Shown: positions 10,636-19,213, numbered from the stretch's first letter. The stretch: 64,000 nt of DNA from Streptomyces griseus (GCF_900460065.1 NZ_UAVD01000033.1:310001-374000), one strand, 5' to 3'. Made by a program: numbers and translations. Notes: generated by a model not told the origin, from the sequence alone.

Positions 10636-10650
10636 GGGGACCGTGTCCCC
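10636..10650. repeat. Short GGGGAC hairpin
   Basis: GGGGAC-CGT-GTCCCC, six-bp arms with a three-nt loop, in the 220-bp gap after rpmE2. It may help end the rpmG-rpmE2 transcript. Weak. Confidence 0.3.
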
Positions 10651-10739
10651 GGCGCTCACCAGCGGCCCCCGGGGAACACCGCGCCGGCGAAGCCCCTTGG
10701 AGCGCTCCGCCGCGAGGTGATCGCCCTTCACACCCGCAC

Positions 10740-11507
10740 TCAAGCCGCCCCGGCTGGATTCCCCCGATCCGGCCGGGGCTTCCCCCTGCCCGGCCGCCGC
10801 GGTCCACCCCGGCACGGTCCCGTCTCCAGCACCAGAGCACCCGAGACCATCACCAACGCGCCCAACGCGGCACCCGGACTCCACCACCGCTCGGCCAGCG
10901 CCGCGAGCGCCGCCCCGGCCACCACCGCGGCCAGCCGCCCCAGCACCCAGCCGTCCCCGCGGCGCGGTTCCCGCGACGCCACGCGACCCGTGAGCGAGGT
11001 CAGCGTCCCGGTGAGATAGTTCGTCGGCCCCCGAACGCGCCCCTGGACCCCCATCGCGACCGCCACCAGGGCCAGCACCCCCAGCCGGTCACCGTACGAC
11101 GTGATCAGCTCCAGCCCCCACAGCGTCGCCGCCGCCCCCAGCAGGACCGCCTCCGCCCCCAGCAGCACCCCGGCCCCGGGCCCCCACCGCCCGCTCATCA
11201 GGGCGCCCGCCGCCACTCCGCAGGAGTACGCCCCCAGGGCGACGGCCACCTTCAGCGCCACCCCGTCCTCACCCGCGCCCGCGGCCGAAGCGCCCAGCAG
11301 CACCAGGTTCCCCGTCATCACCCCGGCGAAGACCTGCCCCACGCACAGGAAGACGAACGCGTCCGCCGCGCCGGACGCCGCGGACAGCAGAAGCAGCGCC
11401 CCCTCGCCGCGCCACGGCACACCACCGGACCGGGGCGCACCGGAGGACGGCGGGCCGGAGGAAGAGGAGGGGGAGGGCGGCTGGGGCGCCGCTGGAGCGG
11501 TGGGCAC
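10740..11507 (-). CDS. YoaK/DUF1275-family membrane protein
   Basis: About 255 residues. After a Pro/Ser-rich N-terminal tail come five to six hydrophobic helices with the DUF1275 motif AASGAADAFVFLCVGQVFAG then MTGNLVLLG, and later VAMGVQGRVRGPTNYLTGTLTSL. Its function is unknown; the family is loosely likened to transporters. The start is uncertain: the frame stays open to a GTG at 11558, and I prefer the GTG at 11507 because earlier residues look like noise. The adjoining TPR gene lies upstream on the same strand, about 90 bp away. Confidence 0.82.
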   Translation of the reverse strand: MPTAPAAPQPPSPSSSSGPPSSGAPRSGGVPWRGEGALLLLSAASGAADAFVFLCVGQVFAGVMTGNLVLLGASAAGAGEDGVALKVAVALGAYSCGVAAGALMSGRWGPGAGVLLGAEAVLLGAAATLWGLELITSYGDRLGVLALVAVAMGVQGRVRGPTNYLTGTLTSLTGRVASREPRRGDGWVLGRLAAVVAGAALAALAERWWSPGAALGALVMVSGALVLETGPCRGGPRRPGRGKPRPDRGNPAGAA

Positions 11508-11594
11508 CCGAGCATTCTCGGCACCCGCCGCCCCGGACCGGCGCGTCCCCCGCCGCACGGCGCGCCGCGGACGGCCGGCATGGCCCCGTACCGG

Positions 11595-12095
11595 TCACAC
11601 GGTCTCGTCGAGGTCCTTCGCATAGTGCTCGATCGCCCGTCGGTACTGCTGCACGTGCGGGTCGTCGCTGGTCGTGGCCGTCAGTTCCAGCAACAGCCGC
11701 ATCGCCTCGTGGTGCTCGTCGATGTTGTACAGGGCCATCGCGAGGAACGCCCGGAGCGAGCCGTTGCCGGGGAACTCCTCGACGCCCCGGCGCAGCGTCT
11801 CCACCGCCTGCCCGTACCGCCCGAGGATCCGGTACGTACTGCCCAGCCCCAAGAGCGCCCCGCTCCGGTCCTCCGAGGCCAGCTCCGGATCGGCCAGGGC
11901 GCGCTCGTAGTAGGGCACCGCCTCCGCCTCCAGCCCCAGCACGTCATGGATCCACGCCGTCCGGTAGGCCACTTCCGCGTCCTCGGGGTACTCGGCGGTC
12001 AGGGCGAGGAGCCGTTCGCGCGCCTCCTCGGGCCGGCCCCCCGTACGCAAACGGTCGGCCTCGTCCAGCAGGTCCCTCTTCTCACGTGCGCTCAT
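11595..12095 (-). CDS. Tetratricopeptide-repeat protein
   Basis: 166 residues from the ATG at 12095 (MSAREKRDLLDEADRLRTGG). It consists of about four TPR-like helical pairs: RPEEARERLLALTAEYPEDAEVAYRTAW, GLEAEAVPYYERALADPEL, GRYGQAVETLRRGVEEFPGN and DEHHEAMRLLLELTA. It has no signal peptide or other domain and is probably a cytoplasmic protein-binding scaffold. It is divergent from the VanZ-like gene with 99 bp between. Partner unknown. Confidence 0.85.
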   Translation of the reverse strand: MSAREKRDLLDEADRLRTGGRPEEARERLLALTAEYPEDAEVAYRTAWIHDVLGLEAEAVPYYERALADPELASEDRSGALLGLGSTYRILGRYGQAVETLRRGVEEFPGNGSLRAFLAMALYNIDEHHEAMRLLLELTATTSDDPHVQQYRRAIEHYAKDLDETV

Positions 12096-12194
12096 GCGCC
12101 CATCGTCGCAGGCGGGCCTGGACGGCCGCCTGAGTTTTTCGCTCCACAGGCCCGTCCGGTGTGTGTTCCGGCCGGTCGGGGGCATCCGTCGGCC

Positions 12195-12950
12195 ATGACA
12201 GCAGAGGCGAATCCCCGCACAGGCCAGGGGACATGGGTACGTATGCTGGTGCGCGGGGCGGTCCTGACGGTGGTGCTCCTGGGGCTGGTGGCCTTCTCCG
12301 TCCTCCTGGCCAAGGTGACGCTCACGCCGTCACCGGCCTCCGAGGACCTCGTCACCTCGAATCTCCGCCCCGGGCGCTCACTGCGCCAGTACGCCGAGGA
12401 CTACACCTTCCTCGGCGCGGTCAAGCAGGCCGGTGGGAACCTGCTGCTCGGTGTGCCGTTCGGCCTGCTGCTGCCGTTCTTCGTGCCACGTCGCCTGCGC
12501 ATGATCCGCACGACACTGCTGACCGCCGTCGCCATGGCCGTCGTCGAACTGGTCCAGGGGGCCCTGGTCGCGGGGCGCGCCTTCGACATCGACGACGTCA
12601 TCCTCAACACGGCGGGCGCGCTGCTGGGGTACTTCCTGCTGGGCCGCCGGATCAGCCACCGCTACTACGTCTACACCGACGCATCGGGCGCTCCCGGACC
12701 GTCCGCCCAGGAGCCCGCCGCCGACCCGGAGCCCGCGCCCGGCCCCGCCGCGCGCCGCACGAAGACCGCTGCCACGAAGACCGCACACGGCAAGGCCGGA
12801 CAACCGGCCCCGCCGAAGCCGGCGGCCACGGCGCCGGCGAAGAAGCGCGGCCCCCGCACCGCGAGCACCGAGGACCCGGCGGGCGCCCGCCGAGGCGCCA
12901 ACGCGTCCGACTCGGTCCGCTCGCTGTTCGGCCGCCTCCGCGGGCGCTGA
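12195..12950 (+). CDS. VanZ-like membrane protein
   Basis: 251 residues. A first hydrophobic helix (about 18-40) is followed by the VanZ core LGAVKQAGGNLLLGVPFGLLLPFFVPRRL ... ELVQGALVAGRAFDIDDVILNTAGALLGY, which has the conserved N-x-x-x-G-P-x-G and D-x-x-D-x-x-x-N motifs. The C-terminal ~90 residues are Ala/Pro/Lys-rich and probably cytoplasmic. VanZ proteins were named for teicoplanin resistance but most are uncharacterised. It is followed 112 bp later by the DUF4389 gene on the same strand. Confidence 0.85.
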   Translation: MTAEANPRTGQGTWVRMLVRGAVLTVVLLGLVAFSVLLAKVTLTPSPASEDLVTSNLRPGRSLRQYAEDYTFLGAVKQAGGNLLLGVPFGLLLPFFVPRRLRMIRTTLLTAVAMAVVELVQGALVAGRAFDIDDVILNTAGALLGYFLLGRRISHRYYVYTDASGAPGPSAQEPAADPEPAPGPAARRTKTAATKTAHGKAGQPAPPKPAATAPAKKRGPRTASTEDPAGARRGANASDSVRSLFGRLRGR

Positions 12951-13062
12951 GCCCGGGCACCCGTTCGGGCCGGGCCGTTTGCGTGCGGTCCGGAGCGGAC
13001 GCACGGTGGGGACACGTCCTGCGCGCGGACGCCGTACGGATCCCCTGCCGAGGAGGAGCGAC

Positions 13063-13851
13063 ATGGCCGAAGGCCAGTGGAGCCCGGGCCGCAAGGAGAC
13101 GGACGCAGACGAGTTCCGGCCCGTCCTGGACATCGTCGAACCGGCCCGCCAGCGGCGGCTGACGGTGTTCCTGCGACTGCTGCTGCTCGTCCCCCACTTC
13201 ATCGTGCTGTTCGTCTTGCACATCGCGGCGTTCTTCACCGTCGTCGTCGGCTGGTTCGCGGCGCTGGTGCTGGGGCGGCTACCCGACCCGGTCTTCCGCT
13301 TCCTGACCGGCGTCCTCGGCTACGACATGCGCGTCTCGGCCAGCGACATGCTGCTCATCGACCGCTACCCGCCCTTCGCCCTGACCCCGCCGGCCGACTA
13401 TCCGGTGCAGATCGAGGTGCGGCCCACCCCGCTCAACCGCCTCGCGGTGCTGTTCCGCCTCTTCCTGATGATCCCGGCGGCGATCGTGCAGAGCCTCGCC
13501 GTCTACGGGTGGTGGGCGCTGGCCTTCGTCTGGTGGCTGATCACCCTGTGCCTCGGCCGGATGCCCCGGCCGCTGTTCGAGGCGACGGTGGCCACCCTGC
13601 GCTACCGGATGCGCTTCTCCGCGTACGTCATGATGCTCACCCCCGCCTACCCCAAGGGGTTGTTCGGCGACGACGGCCTCGCCGTCGCCCCGGAGCGGTC
13701 GCGCTCGGCCACCCGCCCACTGGTCCTCGGCAGCGCCGCGAAATGGCTCGTGGTGCTGTTCCTGGTGCTGGGCCTGGCGGGCCACATCACCTCGTCCGTG
13801 ACCGCCTCGACGAGCGACGACACCTACGACACGCGTCTCGACGGCTCCTGA
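13063..13851 (+). CDS. DUF4389 membrane protein
   Basis: 262 residues from the ATG at 13063, with GAGGAGG 6-7 nt upstream. It contains two copies of a hydrophobic unit, RLLLLVPHFIVLFVLHIAAFFTVVVGWFA and RLFLMIPAAIVQSLAVYGWWALAFVWW. Each is followed by a short conserved loop (GRLPDPVFRFLTGVLGYDMR; GRMPRPLFEATVATLRYRMR). This duplicated pattern marks DUF4389. A last TM helix is near the C terminus. Function unknown. Its 3' end overlaps the convergent WYL-regulator gene by 28 bp. Confidence 0.86.
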   Translation: MAEGQWSPGRKETDADEFRPVLDIVEPARQRRLTVFLRLLLLVPHFIVLFVLHIAAFFTVVVGWFAALVLGRLPDPVFRFLTGVLGYDMRVSASDMLLIDRYPPFALTPPADYPVQIEVRPTPLNRLAVLFRLFLMIPAAIVQSLAVYGWWALAFVWWLITLCLGRMPRPLFEATVATLRYRMRFSAYVMMLTPAYPKGLFGDDGLAVAPERSRSATRPLVLGSAAKWLVVLFLVLGLAGHITSSVTASTSDDTYDTRLDGS

Positions 13852-14852
13852 GGACCGCCGGGGCCCGGTCCCGCCCCCGCCGCGTCGGCGTAGCGCCGGG
13901 CCAGGTGCGCGAAGGCGTCTCGCAGCGCGTCGGGCCCGACGACCTCGATGTCCGCGTCGAACCTGCCCAGTTCGGCGGCGAGGCCCGGCCACGACCAGGC
14001 GCCCAGGACCACCCGGCAGCGGTCCGGGCCGTGCTCCTCGACGACGCCGTCGCGGATGTGGCCGGCCACCGCGGAGGCCGGCGCGTCGAGGATCACCTCG
14101 CCGCGGCAGGGCCACGCGCCGGGGGCGTCGGCGCCCTGGAAGCGCGCGGCGACGAAAGCGGCCACGTCGCCTCCGGGCACCTCGCGCGGCGCGAACCGGG
14201 GACCCGTGGGCGTACGCGGGGCGATCCGGTCCGCGCGGAAGGTCCGCCAGTCCTCGCGATCCAGGTCCCAGGCGACGAGGTACCAGCGCCCGCCCCAGGT
14301 GACCAGACGGTGCGGCTCCACCCGCCGCACCGCGGGCGGGGCGTCGGGGGTGGCGGGCCGGTGCGCGGGGGAGTGGTCGAAGCGCAGCACCTCGCGGGCG
14401 TGCACGGCCGTGCTCAACGCCACGAGCACCCTCGGATCGGCCTGCGGCCGGGGCCGGCCCCCCGTGCGTTCGACGGCGGTGACCCGCAGGGCGTCGACAC
14501 GGTGGCGCAGCCGGGCGGGCATGACCTGCCGGACGGTGGTGAGCGCCCGGGCCGCGGCCTCCCCGATCCCGGCGCCGGTCGCGGCGGCGGTCCGCAGCGC
14601 GACGGCGAGCGCGACGGCCTGGTCGTCGTCGAACAGCAACGGCGGCAACCGCGCGCCGGCGTCCAGCCGGTATCCGCCGTCGGGCCCCTTGAACGCGACG
14701 ATCGGGTAGCCCAGCTCCCGCAGCCGGTCGACGTCGCGCCGCACCGTGCGCGGACTGACCTCCAGCCGCTCGGCCAGCGACGGGCCCGGCCAGTCGCGGC
14801 GCGCCTGGAGCAGGGAGAGCAGCGCCAGCAGTCGCGCTGAAGTCTTCGGCAT
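13824..14852 (-). CDS. WYL-domain transcriptional regulator (YafY type)
   Basis: 342 residues from the ATG at 14852. The N-terminal HTH_11/DeoR-like winged helix (PKTSARLLALLSLLQARRDW ... RTVRRDVDRLRELGYPI) is followed by the WYL domain with VRRVEPHRLVTWGGRWYLVAWDLDREDWRTFRADRI and a C-terminal WCX domain. WYL regulators often sense nucleic acid or small ligands. It is divergent from the DinB gene (100 bp between), a common actinobacterial pairing in which the regulator probably represses its neighbour. The 3' end overlaps the DUF4389 gene tail to tail. Confidence 0.9.
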   Translation of the reverse strand: MPKTSARLLALLSLLQARRDWPGPSLAERLEVSPRTVRRDVDRLRELGYPIVAFKGPDGGYRLDAGARLPPLLFDDDQAVALAVALRTAAATGAGIGEAAARALTTVRQVMPARLRHRVDALRVTAVERTGGRPRPQADPRVLVALSTAVHAREVLRFDHSPAHRPATPDAPPAVRRVEPHRLVTWGGRWYLVAWDLDREDWRTFRADRIAPRTPTGPRFAPREVPGGDVAAFVAARFQGADAPGAWPCRGEVILDAPASAVAGHIRDGVVEEHGPDRCRVVLGAWSWPGLAAELGRFDADIEVVGPDALRDAFAHLARRYADAAGAGPGPGGPQEPSRRVS

Positions 14853-14952
14853 GCCGCCAGTATTCCCCGAGAAGAGGACACTCCCTGGCCTCTTCGACTG
14901 CGAGGGTCGATCCGTACCGCCCGACAGGAACACCGGAAGGAACCCGATCACC

Positions 14953-15528
14953 ATGACCACGGCCCCCACCTCCCCCGACACCGACGCCGAGCGCACCGAT
15001 CTGCTCGCCGCCCTCGCCACCACGCGGGCCGCCCTGGTCCGCGCGGTCGAGGGCCTCGACGACGAACAGGCCGGGGAGCGCCCGACCGTCAGCGAGCTCT
15101 GCCTGGGAGGCCTCGTCAAGCACGTCACGGCCGTGGAGGAGAGCTGGCTGAACTTCGTGACCGAGGGCCCGTCGGCGATGTCCTTCGCCCTGCCCGAAGG
15201 AGTCACCTGGGAGGATCTGGCGGCGGGCACCGCCGCCGAGTACCCGAAGTGGGCGATCGAGCGGGAGAAGGAGTTCCGGATGCTGCCCGGCGAGACGACG
15301 GCCGGGGTTCTCAGCGCCTACGCACGGGTCGCCGCCCGCAGCGAGGAGATCATCCTCGCGGTCCCCGACCTCTCGGCGACGCACCCGCTGCCCGAGGCGC
15401 CCTGGAACGAACCCGGCGGCGAGTGGAGCGTACGGCGGGTCCTGACCCACGTCCTGACCGAGACCGCCCAGCACGCCGGGCACGCGGATATCCTGCGCGA
15501 GACGCTCGACGGGCGGCGGGCCACCTGA
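14953..15528 (+). CDS. DinB-superfamily protein (maleylpyruvate isomerase-like)
   Basis: 191 residues. The four-helix DinB fold is suggested by LLAALATTRAALVRAVEGLDDEQA, LVKHVTAVEESWLN and VRRVLTHVLTETAQHAGHADILRE. The three metal-ligand histidines of the family appear in 'KHV' and in 'TAQHAGHAD'. Some members are mycothiol-dependent transferases or isomerases, but no substrate can be given here. It is divergent from the WYL regulator and followed 67 bp later by the AlkZ-like gene, perhaps in one transcript. Confidence 0.84.
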   Translation: MTTAPTSPDTDAERTDLLAALATTRAALVRAVEGLDDEQAGERPTVSELCLGGLVKHVTAVEESWLNFVTEGPSAMSFALPEGVTWEDLAAGTAAEYPKWAIEREKEFRMLPGETTAGVLSAYARVAARSEEIILAVPDLSATHPLPEAPWNEPGGEWSVRRVLTHVLTETAQHAGHADILRETLDGRRAT

Positions 15529-15595
15529 CCACCGGCGCACCGCGTGGGGAGGCGCGGACACCGACGTCAGGCGAGAGAGAAGGAGAGACCACACC

Positions 15596-16696
15596 GTGAC
15601 CGTCCTCGACAACCGGGCGCTCAACCGCGCCATGCTGGCCCGCCAGTTGCTGCTCGACCGGGCCGATCTGCCGGTCGTGGACGCCGTGGCCCACCTCTGC
15701 GGCCTCCAGGCGCAGGAACCGCAGGAGCCCTTCGTCGGACTCTGGTCCCGGCTGACCGCCTTCGACCCGGCGGTTCTCTCGGACCTGCTGACCCGGCGGA
15801 GTGTGGTGCGCACCCATCTGATGCGGCGCACCGTCCACCTGGTCACCGCCGACGACGTCCTCGCCTGGCGGTCCCGCCACGACGCGATGCTCCGTCAGCG
15901 CGTGCTCGGTGTCTACCGCGACGAGCTGAAGGGGATCGACCTCGACGCGCTCGCCGCCGATGCCCGGGAGCTGATGGCCGACGGGGAGCCCCGCACGGCG
16001 GCCGAGATCGTGGCGGCGCTCGCCGGGCGTTGGCCCGGTCCGGGACCCCGCCCCCTGGGCGAGATGGTGGTCGCCGCTCTCGTCCCGGTGGCGCAGGTCC
16101 CGCCCCGGGGGCTCTGGCGGGCGAAGGGAGGGGTGCGCAACGCGGCCCTCTCATCGTGGCTGGGCCGCCCCGTCGATCCGCCCGCCCCCGACGGGTCCGA
16201 CCCGGTCGGCCGGACACTGGTCCGGCGCTATCTGGCCGCCCACGGACCCGCCGCGACGGCCGACCTGCGCGCCTGGTCCGGCCTGGCCGGGCTGCCTGGC
16301 GCGGTGGCCGCCGTGCGCGGGGAGCTGGTCGGCTTCCGCGACGAGCGGGGACGGGAGCTGCTCGACCTGCCCGAGGCGCCGCGCCCGGACCCGGACACCC
16401 CGGCCCCGGTGCGGTTCCTGCCGGCCTTCGACAACGCGATCCTCGGCTATCAGGACCGCGGCCGGATCATCGACGACGAGCACCGCGGCCTCTCGGTCGC
16501 CGGCGAGCGGGTCGTGCTGGTCGACGGCCGTGTCGCGGCCACCTGGCGGGTCACCGACGGCGTGGTCGCGGTGGAGCCCCTGCGGCCCCTCTCCCGGGCC
16601 GACCGCGACGCCGTGGCCGACGGAGGGAGGGAACTGGCGTCGTTCCTGACCGAAGGCGAGAGCGACCGCGTGCGGGTGGCCGCCGCGCCGCGCTGA
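15596..16696 (+). CDS. AlkZ-like (HTH_42) DNA glycosylase
   Basis: 366 residues from a GTG with AGGAGAG about 9 nt upstream. This is the winged-helix HTH_42 family that includes the crosslink glycosylase AlkZ of the azinomycin producer and Escherichia coli YcaQ. Residues 36-42 read GLQAQEP, so Gln38 and Gln40 sit at the Q-x-Q catalytic pair known for AlkZ (Gln37/Gln39). RTHLMRRTVHLVTADD is another conserved segment, and 'LPAFDNAILGYQDR' the C-terminal one. It probably excises alkylated or crosslinked bases. No biosynthetic cluster that would make a DNA-alkylating compound is adjacent. Confidence 0.85.
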   Translation: MTVLDNRALNRAMLARQLLLDRADLPVVDAVAHLCGLQAQEPQEPFVGLWSRLTAFDPAVLSDLLTRRSVVRTHLMRRTVHLVTADDVLAWRSRHDAMLRQRVLGVYRDELKGIDLDALAADARELMADGEPRTAAEIVAALAGRWPGPGPRPLGEMVVAALVPVAQVPPRGLWRAKGGVRNAALSSWLGRPVDPPAPDGSDPVGRTLVRRYLAAHGPAATADLRAWSGLAGLPGAVAAVRGELVGFRDERGRELLDLPEAPRPDPDTPAPVRFLPAFDNAILGYQDRGRIIDDEHRGLSVAGERVVLVDGRVAATWRVTDGVVAVEPLRPLSRADRDAVADGGRELASFLTEGESDRVRVAAAPR

Positions 16697-16709
16697 ACGG
16701 CCCCGGCCG

Positions 16710-16736
16710 CCGGGCAGGCACCTCGTGTCTGCCCGG
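16710..16736. terminator. Hairpin terminator after the AlkZ-like gene
   Basis: CCGGGCAG (16710-16717) and its complement (16729-16736), 13 nt past the stop codon. Confidence 0.55.
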
Positions 16737-16743
16737 GCGTACC

Positions 16744-16770
16744 GGAACAGGCCTATTTTGTACGGTAGTT
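16744..16770 (+). promoter_or_regulatory. Possible ECF-sigma promoter
   Basis: GGAAC at 16744-16748 and GTT at 16768-16770, spaced 19 nt, about 60 bp before the DUF4230 gene. This resembles GGAAT/GGAAC-N18-GTT promoters read by Streptomyces ECF sigma factors. It is a weak, short-motif match only. Confidence 0.25.
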
Positions 16771-16828
16771 CCTCCGGGATTCGGGAACAGCCGGACTGAA
16801 AGCGCCGGTCGCGGGTCACACGCTGAAC

Positions 16829-17533
16829 ATGACGTCCAGCGAGGTAACCACAGAGCCCGCGCCGCACGGCGACGAAAAGCGCGACACCCGTTCTCCCCGG
16901 GTGTGGCCGAAGGTCCTCGGCATTGCCGCGGCCGTGCTGGTCCTGCTGTTCGCGGGCAGCCGGATCAGCCTGCTGCCGGGCCTCGACGACCTCTTCGGGG
17001 AGGAGACCCGCGACCGGTCGGGTCCCGCCGTTCTCAAGTCGATCCAGGACATGAGCGCGTACGAGGCCGCCTCGGGCAACTTCCAGGTCGTCGTCGATCT
17101 GGAGAAGGACGCGAAGTTCGTTCCCGACGCCCTGCGCGGCACCCGCACCCTGTTCGTCGGTGCGGGCACGGTCGACGCCTCCGTCGACCTGGGCAAGGTC
17201 ACCGGGAGCGGCGTCGTCGTGAACGAGGAGCGCACCACCGCCGAGATCCGGCTGCCGCACGCGGTACTGGGCAAACCGGCCCTCGATCCCGACCGTTCCT
17301 ACGCGGTGTCCAAGCAGCGCGGTCTCCTCGACCGGCTGGGCGACCTCTTCTCCGACAATCCCGGCAGTGAGCAGGCGGTCAACAAGCTCGCCGTCCACCA
17401 CATCGCGGAAGCGGCGAAGGAGAGCGAACTGACCGCCCGCGCGGAGAAGAACACCACCGACATGCTGAAGGGTCTGCTCGGCTCCCTCGGCTTCGAGCGT
17501 GTCACGGTCCGATACGGCGACGACCAGGGGTGA
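16829..17533 (+). CDS. DUF4230 membrane-anchored protein
   Basis: 234 residues. A cytoplasmic N-tail (1-26) is followed by one TM helix (about 27-46, VLGIAAAVLVLLFAGSR) and then a DUF4230 extracytoplasmic domain (LKSIQDMSAYEAASGNFQVV ... FVGAGTVDASVDLGKV ... AEKNTTDMLKGLLGSLGFERVTVRY). The domain is widespread in Actinobacteria and Firmicutes and has no known function. It is monocistronic. The region before it holds a possible ECF-sigma promoter. Confidence 0.82.
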   Translation: MTSSEVTTEPAPHGDEKRDTRSPRVWPKVLGIAAAVLVLLFAGSRISLLPGLDDLFGEETRDRSGPAVLKSIQDMSAYEAASGNFQVVVDLEKDAKFVPDALRGTRTLFVGAGTVDASVDLGKVTGSGVVVNEERTTAEIRLPHAVLGKPALDPDRSYAVSKQRGLLDRLGDLFSDNPGSEQAVNKLAVHHIAEAAKESELTARAEKNTTDMLKGLLGSLGFERVTVRYGDDQG

Positions 17534-17615
17534 TCGCGCGGCACGGCACACCGCGTGGGACGCGCCCGGCCGCCCGTGCGACGCGGAGGAGGGGGCCGCC
17601 CGCCCCGCACCACCC

Positions 17616-17653
17616 TTGACGTGAACGCGTCGGTGGGTATGGTCTAGTCCAAG
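17616..17653 (+). promoter_or_regulatory. Promoter overlapped by a DasR-type box
   Basis: TTGACG (17616-17621) and TATGGT (17638-17643), spaced 16, form a good promoter. The -10 lies inside TGGTCTAGTCCA (17640-17651), which fits the DasR-responsive element core (TGGTCTAGACCA) with one mismatch. DasR is the GntR-type N-acetylglucosamine repressor that controls chitin-system genes. Placement over the -10 suggests repression lifted by aminosugar phosphates. Confidence 0.75.
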
Positions 17654-17808
17654 TGCAAGGCCTTTCCGGACACCTGTCATCAGGCTTGTCCGGCAAGGGA
17701 CTTGCAGCCCTTCGCGCCTCTTGGCCCCACACTCGTGAGGCCTCGCCGTCGAAGCCGGGCCCCCCACGGCCCGCCACCGCGCGGCGCGGTCTCCTGTGAA
17801 GGAGAAAC

Positions 17809-18324
17809 ATGCACGCGAAAAGGAAGACCGCACTCGCCGTCGGCGCCATGCTCGCCCCGGTCCTCGCGCTGAGCCTCCCGGCGAGCTCCGCCAGTGCCCA
17901 CGGCTACATCTCCAACCCGCCGAGCAGGCAGGCGCAGTGCGCCGCCGGCACGGTCAGCTGCGGTGCGATCAAGTACGAACCGCAGAGCGTCGAGGGCCCC
18001 AAGGGGCTCAGCAGCTGCAGCGGCGGGAACAGCGGCTTCGCCGAGCTGGACGACGACTCCAAGGGCTGGTCGGTCACCCCGGTCAACCGCTCCCAGCAGT
18101 TCCAGTGGAAGCTCACGGCGCGCCACGCGACCAGCACCTGGCAGTACTTCGTGGGCGGCGAGAAGATCGCCGAATTCGACGACGGAGGAGCACAGCCCGG
18201 CGCCACCGTGACCCACCAGGTCGACTTCGGCAACAAGACCGGCAAGCAGAAGGTCCTCGCCGTCTGGAACGTCGCGGACACCTCGAACGCCTTCTACGCC
18301 TGCATCGACGTCAACGTCGGCTAG
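17809..18324 (+). CDS. Secreted AA10 lytic polysaccharide monooxygenase
   Basis: 171 residues. A signal peptide ending ASSASA is followed directly by His31-Gly-Tyr-Ile, so cleavage exposes His31 as the N terminus, as needed for the copper histidine brace. His106 (TARHATS) is the second brace histidine and Phe162 (NAFYACIDVNV) the usual axial position. It has a single catalytic domain without extra binding module, like the small chitin-active CBM33/AA10 proteins. It should cleave crystalline chitin (or cellulose) oxidatively outside the cell. AAGGAGA precedes the ATG. The DasR-type box upstream favours chitin. Confidence 0.94.
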   Translation: MHAKRKTALAVGAMLAPVLALSLPASSASAHGYISNPPSRQAQCAAGTVSCGAIKYEPQSVEGPKGLSSCSGGNSGFAELDDDSKGWSVTPVNRSQQFQWKLTARHATSTWQYFVGGEKIAEFDDGGAQPGATVTHQVDFGNKTGKQKVLAVWNVADTSNAFYACIDVNVG

Positions 18325-18360
18325 CCGGCTCCCCGGTCGGGCTCCCCGCCCCTCCGGCCG

Positions 18361-18398
18361 CCCCGCCCCGGTCGCGCGCTGTCGCGGCCGGGGCGGGG
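18361..18398. terminator. GC-rich hairpin terminator
   Basis: 16-bp arms with one internal mismatch (18361-18376 and 18383-18398), six-nt loop, 37 bases after the oxygenase stop codon. Confidence 0.7.
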
Positions 18399-18532
18399 TG
18401 CTGTCGGCGCGGTGGCCGGCGGCGCCGTTCGCGGTGGCCGGAAAGCGGCATGGCGCGGAAGCCCCGGGTATCCGAGCGGTTACCCTACGTCAGCTGTCCT
18501 GATTGATCATCAGTGCTCGAGGGGACTCCTGA

Positions 18533-19207
18533 ATGAACCGCATGCGTACCGTACTCGCCGCGCTCGGCATCACCGCCGGACTGATCTCCGCCCCCGCGGC
18601 GAGCGCCGCACCGGCGTCGGCCCGGCCCGCGCCCGCCGCCGAGCGGCACGAACCCTGCACCGGAGAGTTCCGCGGCGACGCACGCCTCGGCCCCAAGTGG
18701 CTGCCGAACAAGCGGCTCGCCCCGGTCGGGCCGCTCCTGAAGGGCTGGCAGCGCACCGGAGGCCTCACACCGAAGGCCTTCCTCAAGAAGTACTGGGAAG
18801 GGCCCGCGGACACCGGCAGTTGGAAGTACCCGCCCAACGACGGCTTCGCCGAGGTGAACGGTGAGATCGACAAGGAGCCCGTGAAGCTCAGGACCGGACA
18901 GCGCCTGGACCGCTTCGGCTCGGAGTACGGCGGCTACCTCGCCCCGGCCGGTGACGCCTACGCCGAGCGCGCCCTGCCCCCGCAGAACCTCAACACCCGT
19001 GACGCGGCCAGCCCTTGCGACTACCGGGTCTACAAGGTCACCAAGCCCTTCTGGGTCTGGCAGGGTGGCATCGCCCCCTGGTTCGAGCAGCCCGGCGGCG
19101 GCCGGCAGATCAAGCTCGACGCGGTGTTCCTCGACCCGGGCGAGGGGCAGCGCCTCAACGTGAAGTGGCTGCTGGACCACGCCTACCTGGCGCCCGCGGG
19201 CAGCTGA
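18533..19207 (+). CDS. Secreted TNT-domain NAD glycohydrolase
   Basis: 224 residues. A signal peptide (1 to about 26, ending AASAAP) is followed by a Pro/Ala linker, an N-terminal extension and a C-terminal TNT domain (about 95-222). The domain is recognised from YPPNDGFAEVNGEIDKEPVK, RLDRFGSEYGGYLAPAGDAYAERALPP and IAPWFEQPGGGRQIK; Gln186 of the QPGGG motif matches the catalytic Gln of tuberculosis necrotizing toxin. Two cysteines (42 and 162) may form a disulfide. It should hydrolyse NAD+. As a plain Sec-secreted protein it is more likely an exo-acting toxin or scavenging enzyme than a contact-dependent one. A 77-residue gene follows after 6 nt. Confidence 0.85.
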   Translation: MNRMRTVLAALGITAGLISAPAASAAPASARPAPAAERHEPCTGEFRGDARLGPKWLPNKRLAPVGPLLKGWQRTGGLTPKAFLKKYWEGPADTGSWKYPPNDGFAEVNGEIDKEPVKLRTGQRLDRFGSEYGGYLAPAGDAYAERALPPQNLNTRDAASPCDYRVYKVTKPFWVWQGGIAPWFEQPGGGRQIKLDAVFLDPGEGQRLNVKWLLDHAYLAPAGS

Positions 19208-19213
19208 CCCGCC

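Noticed and set aside
13279..15846. An 855-codon frame on the minus strand
   Set aside because: Overlaps the DUF4389, WYL, DinB and AlkZ-like genes in the wrong frame; no domain and strong Arg bias.
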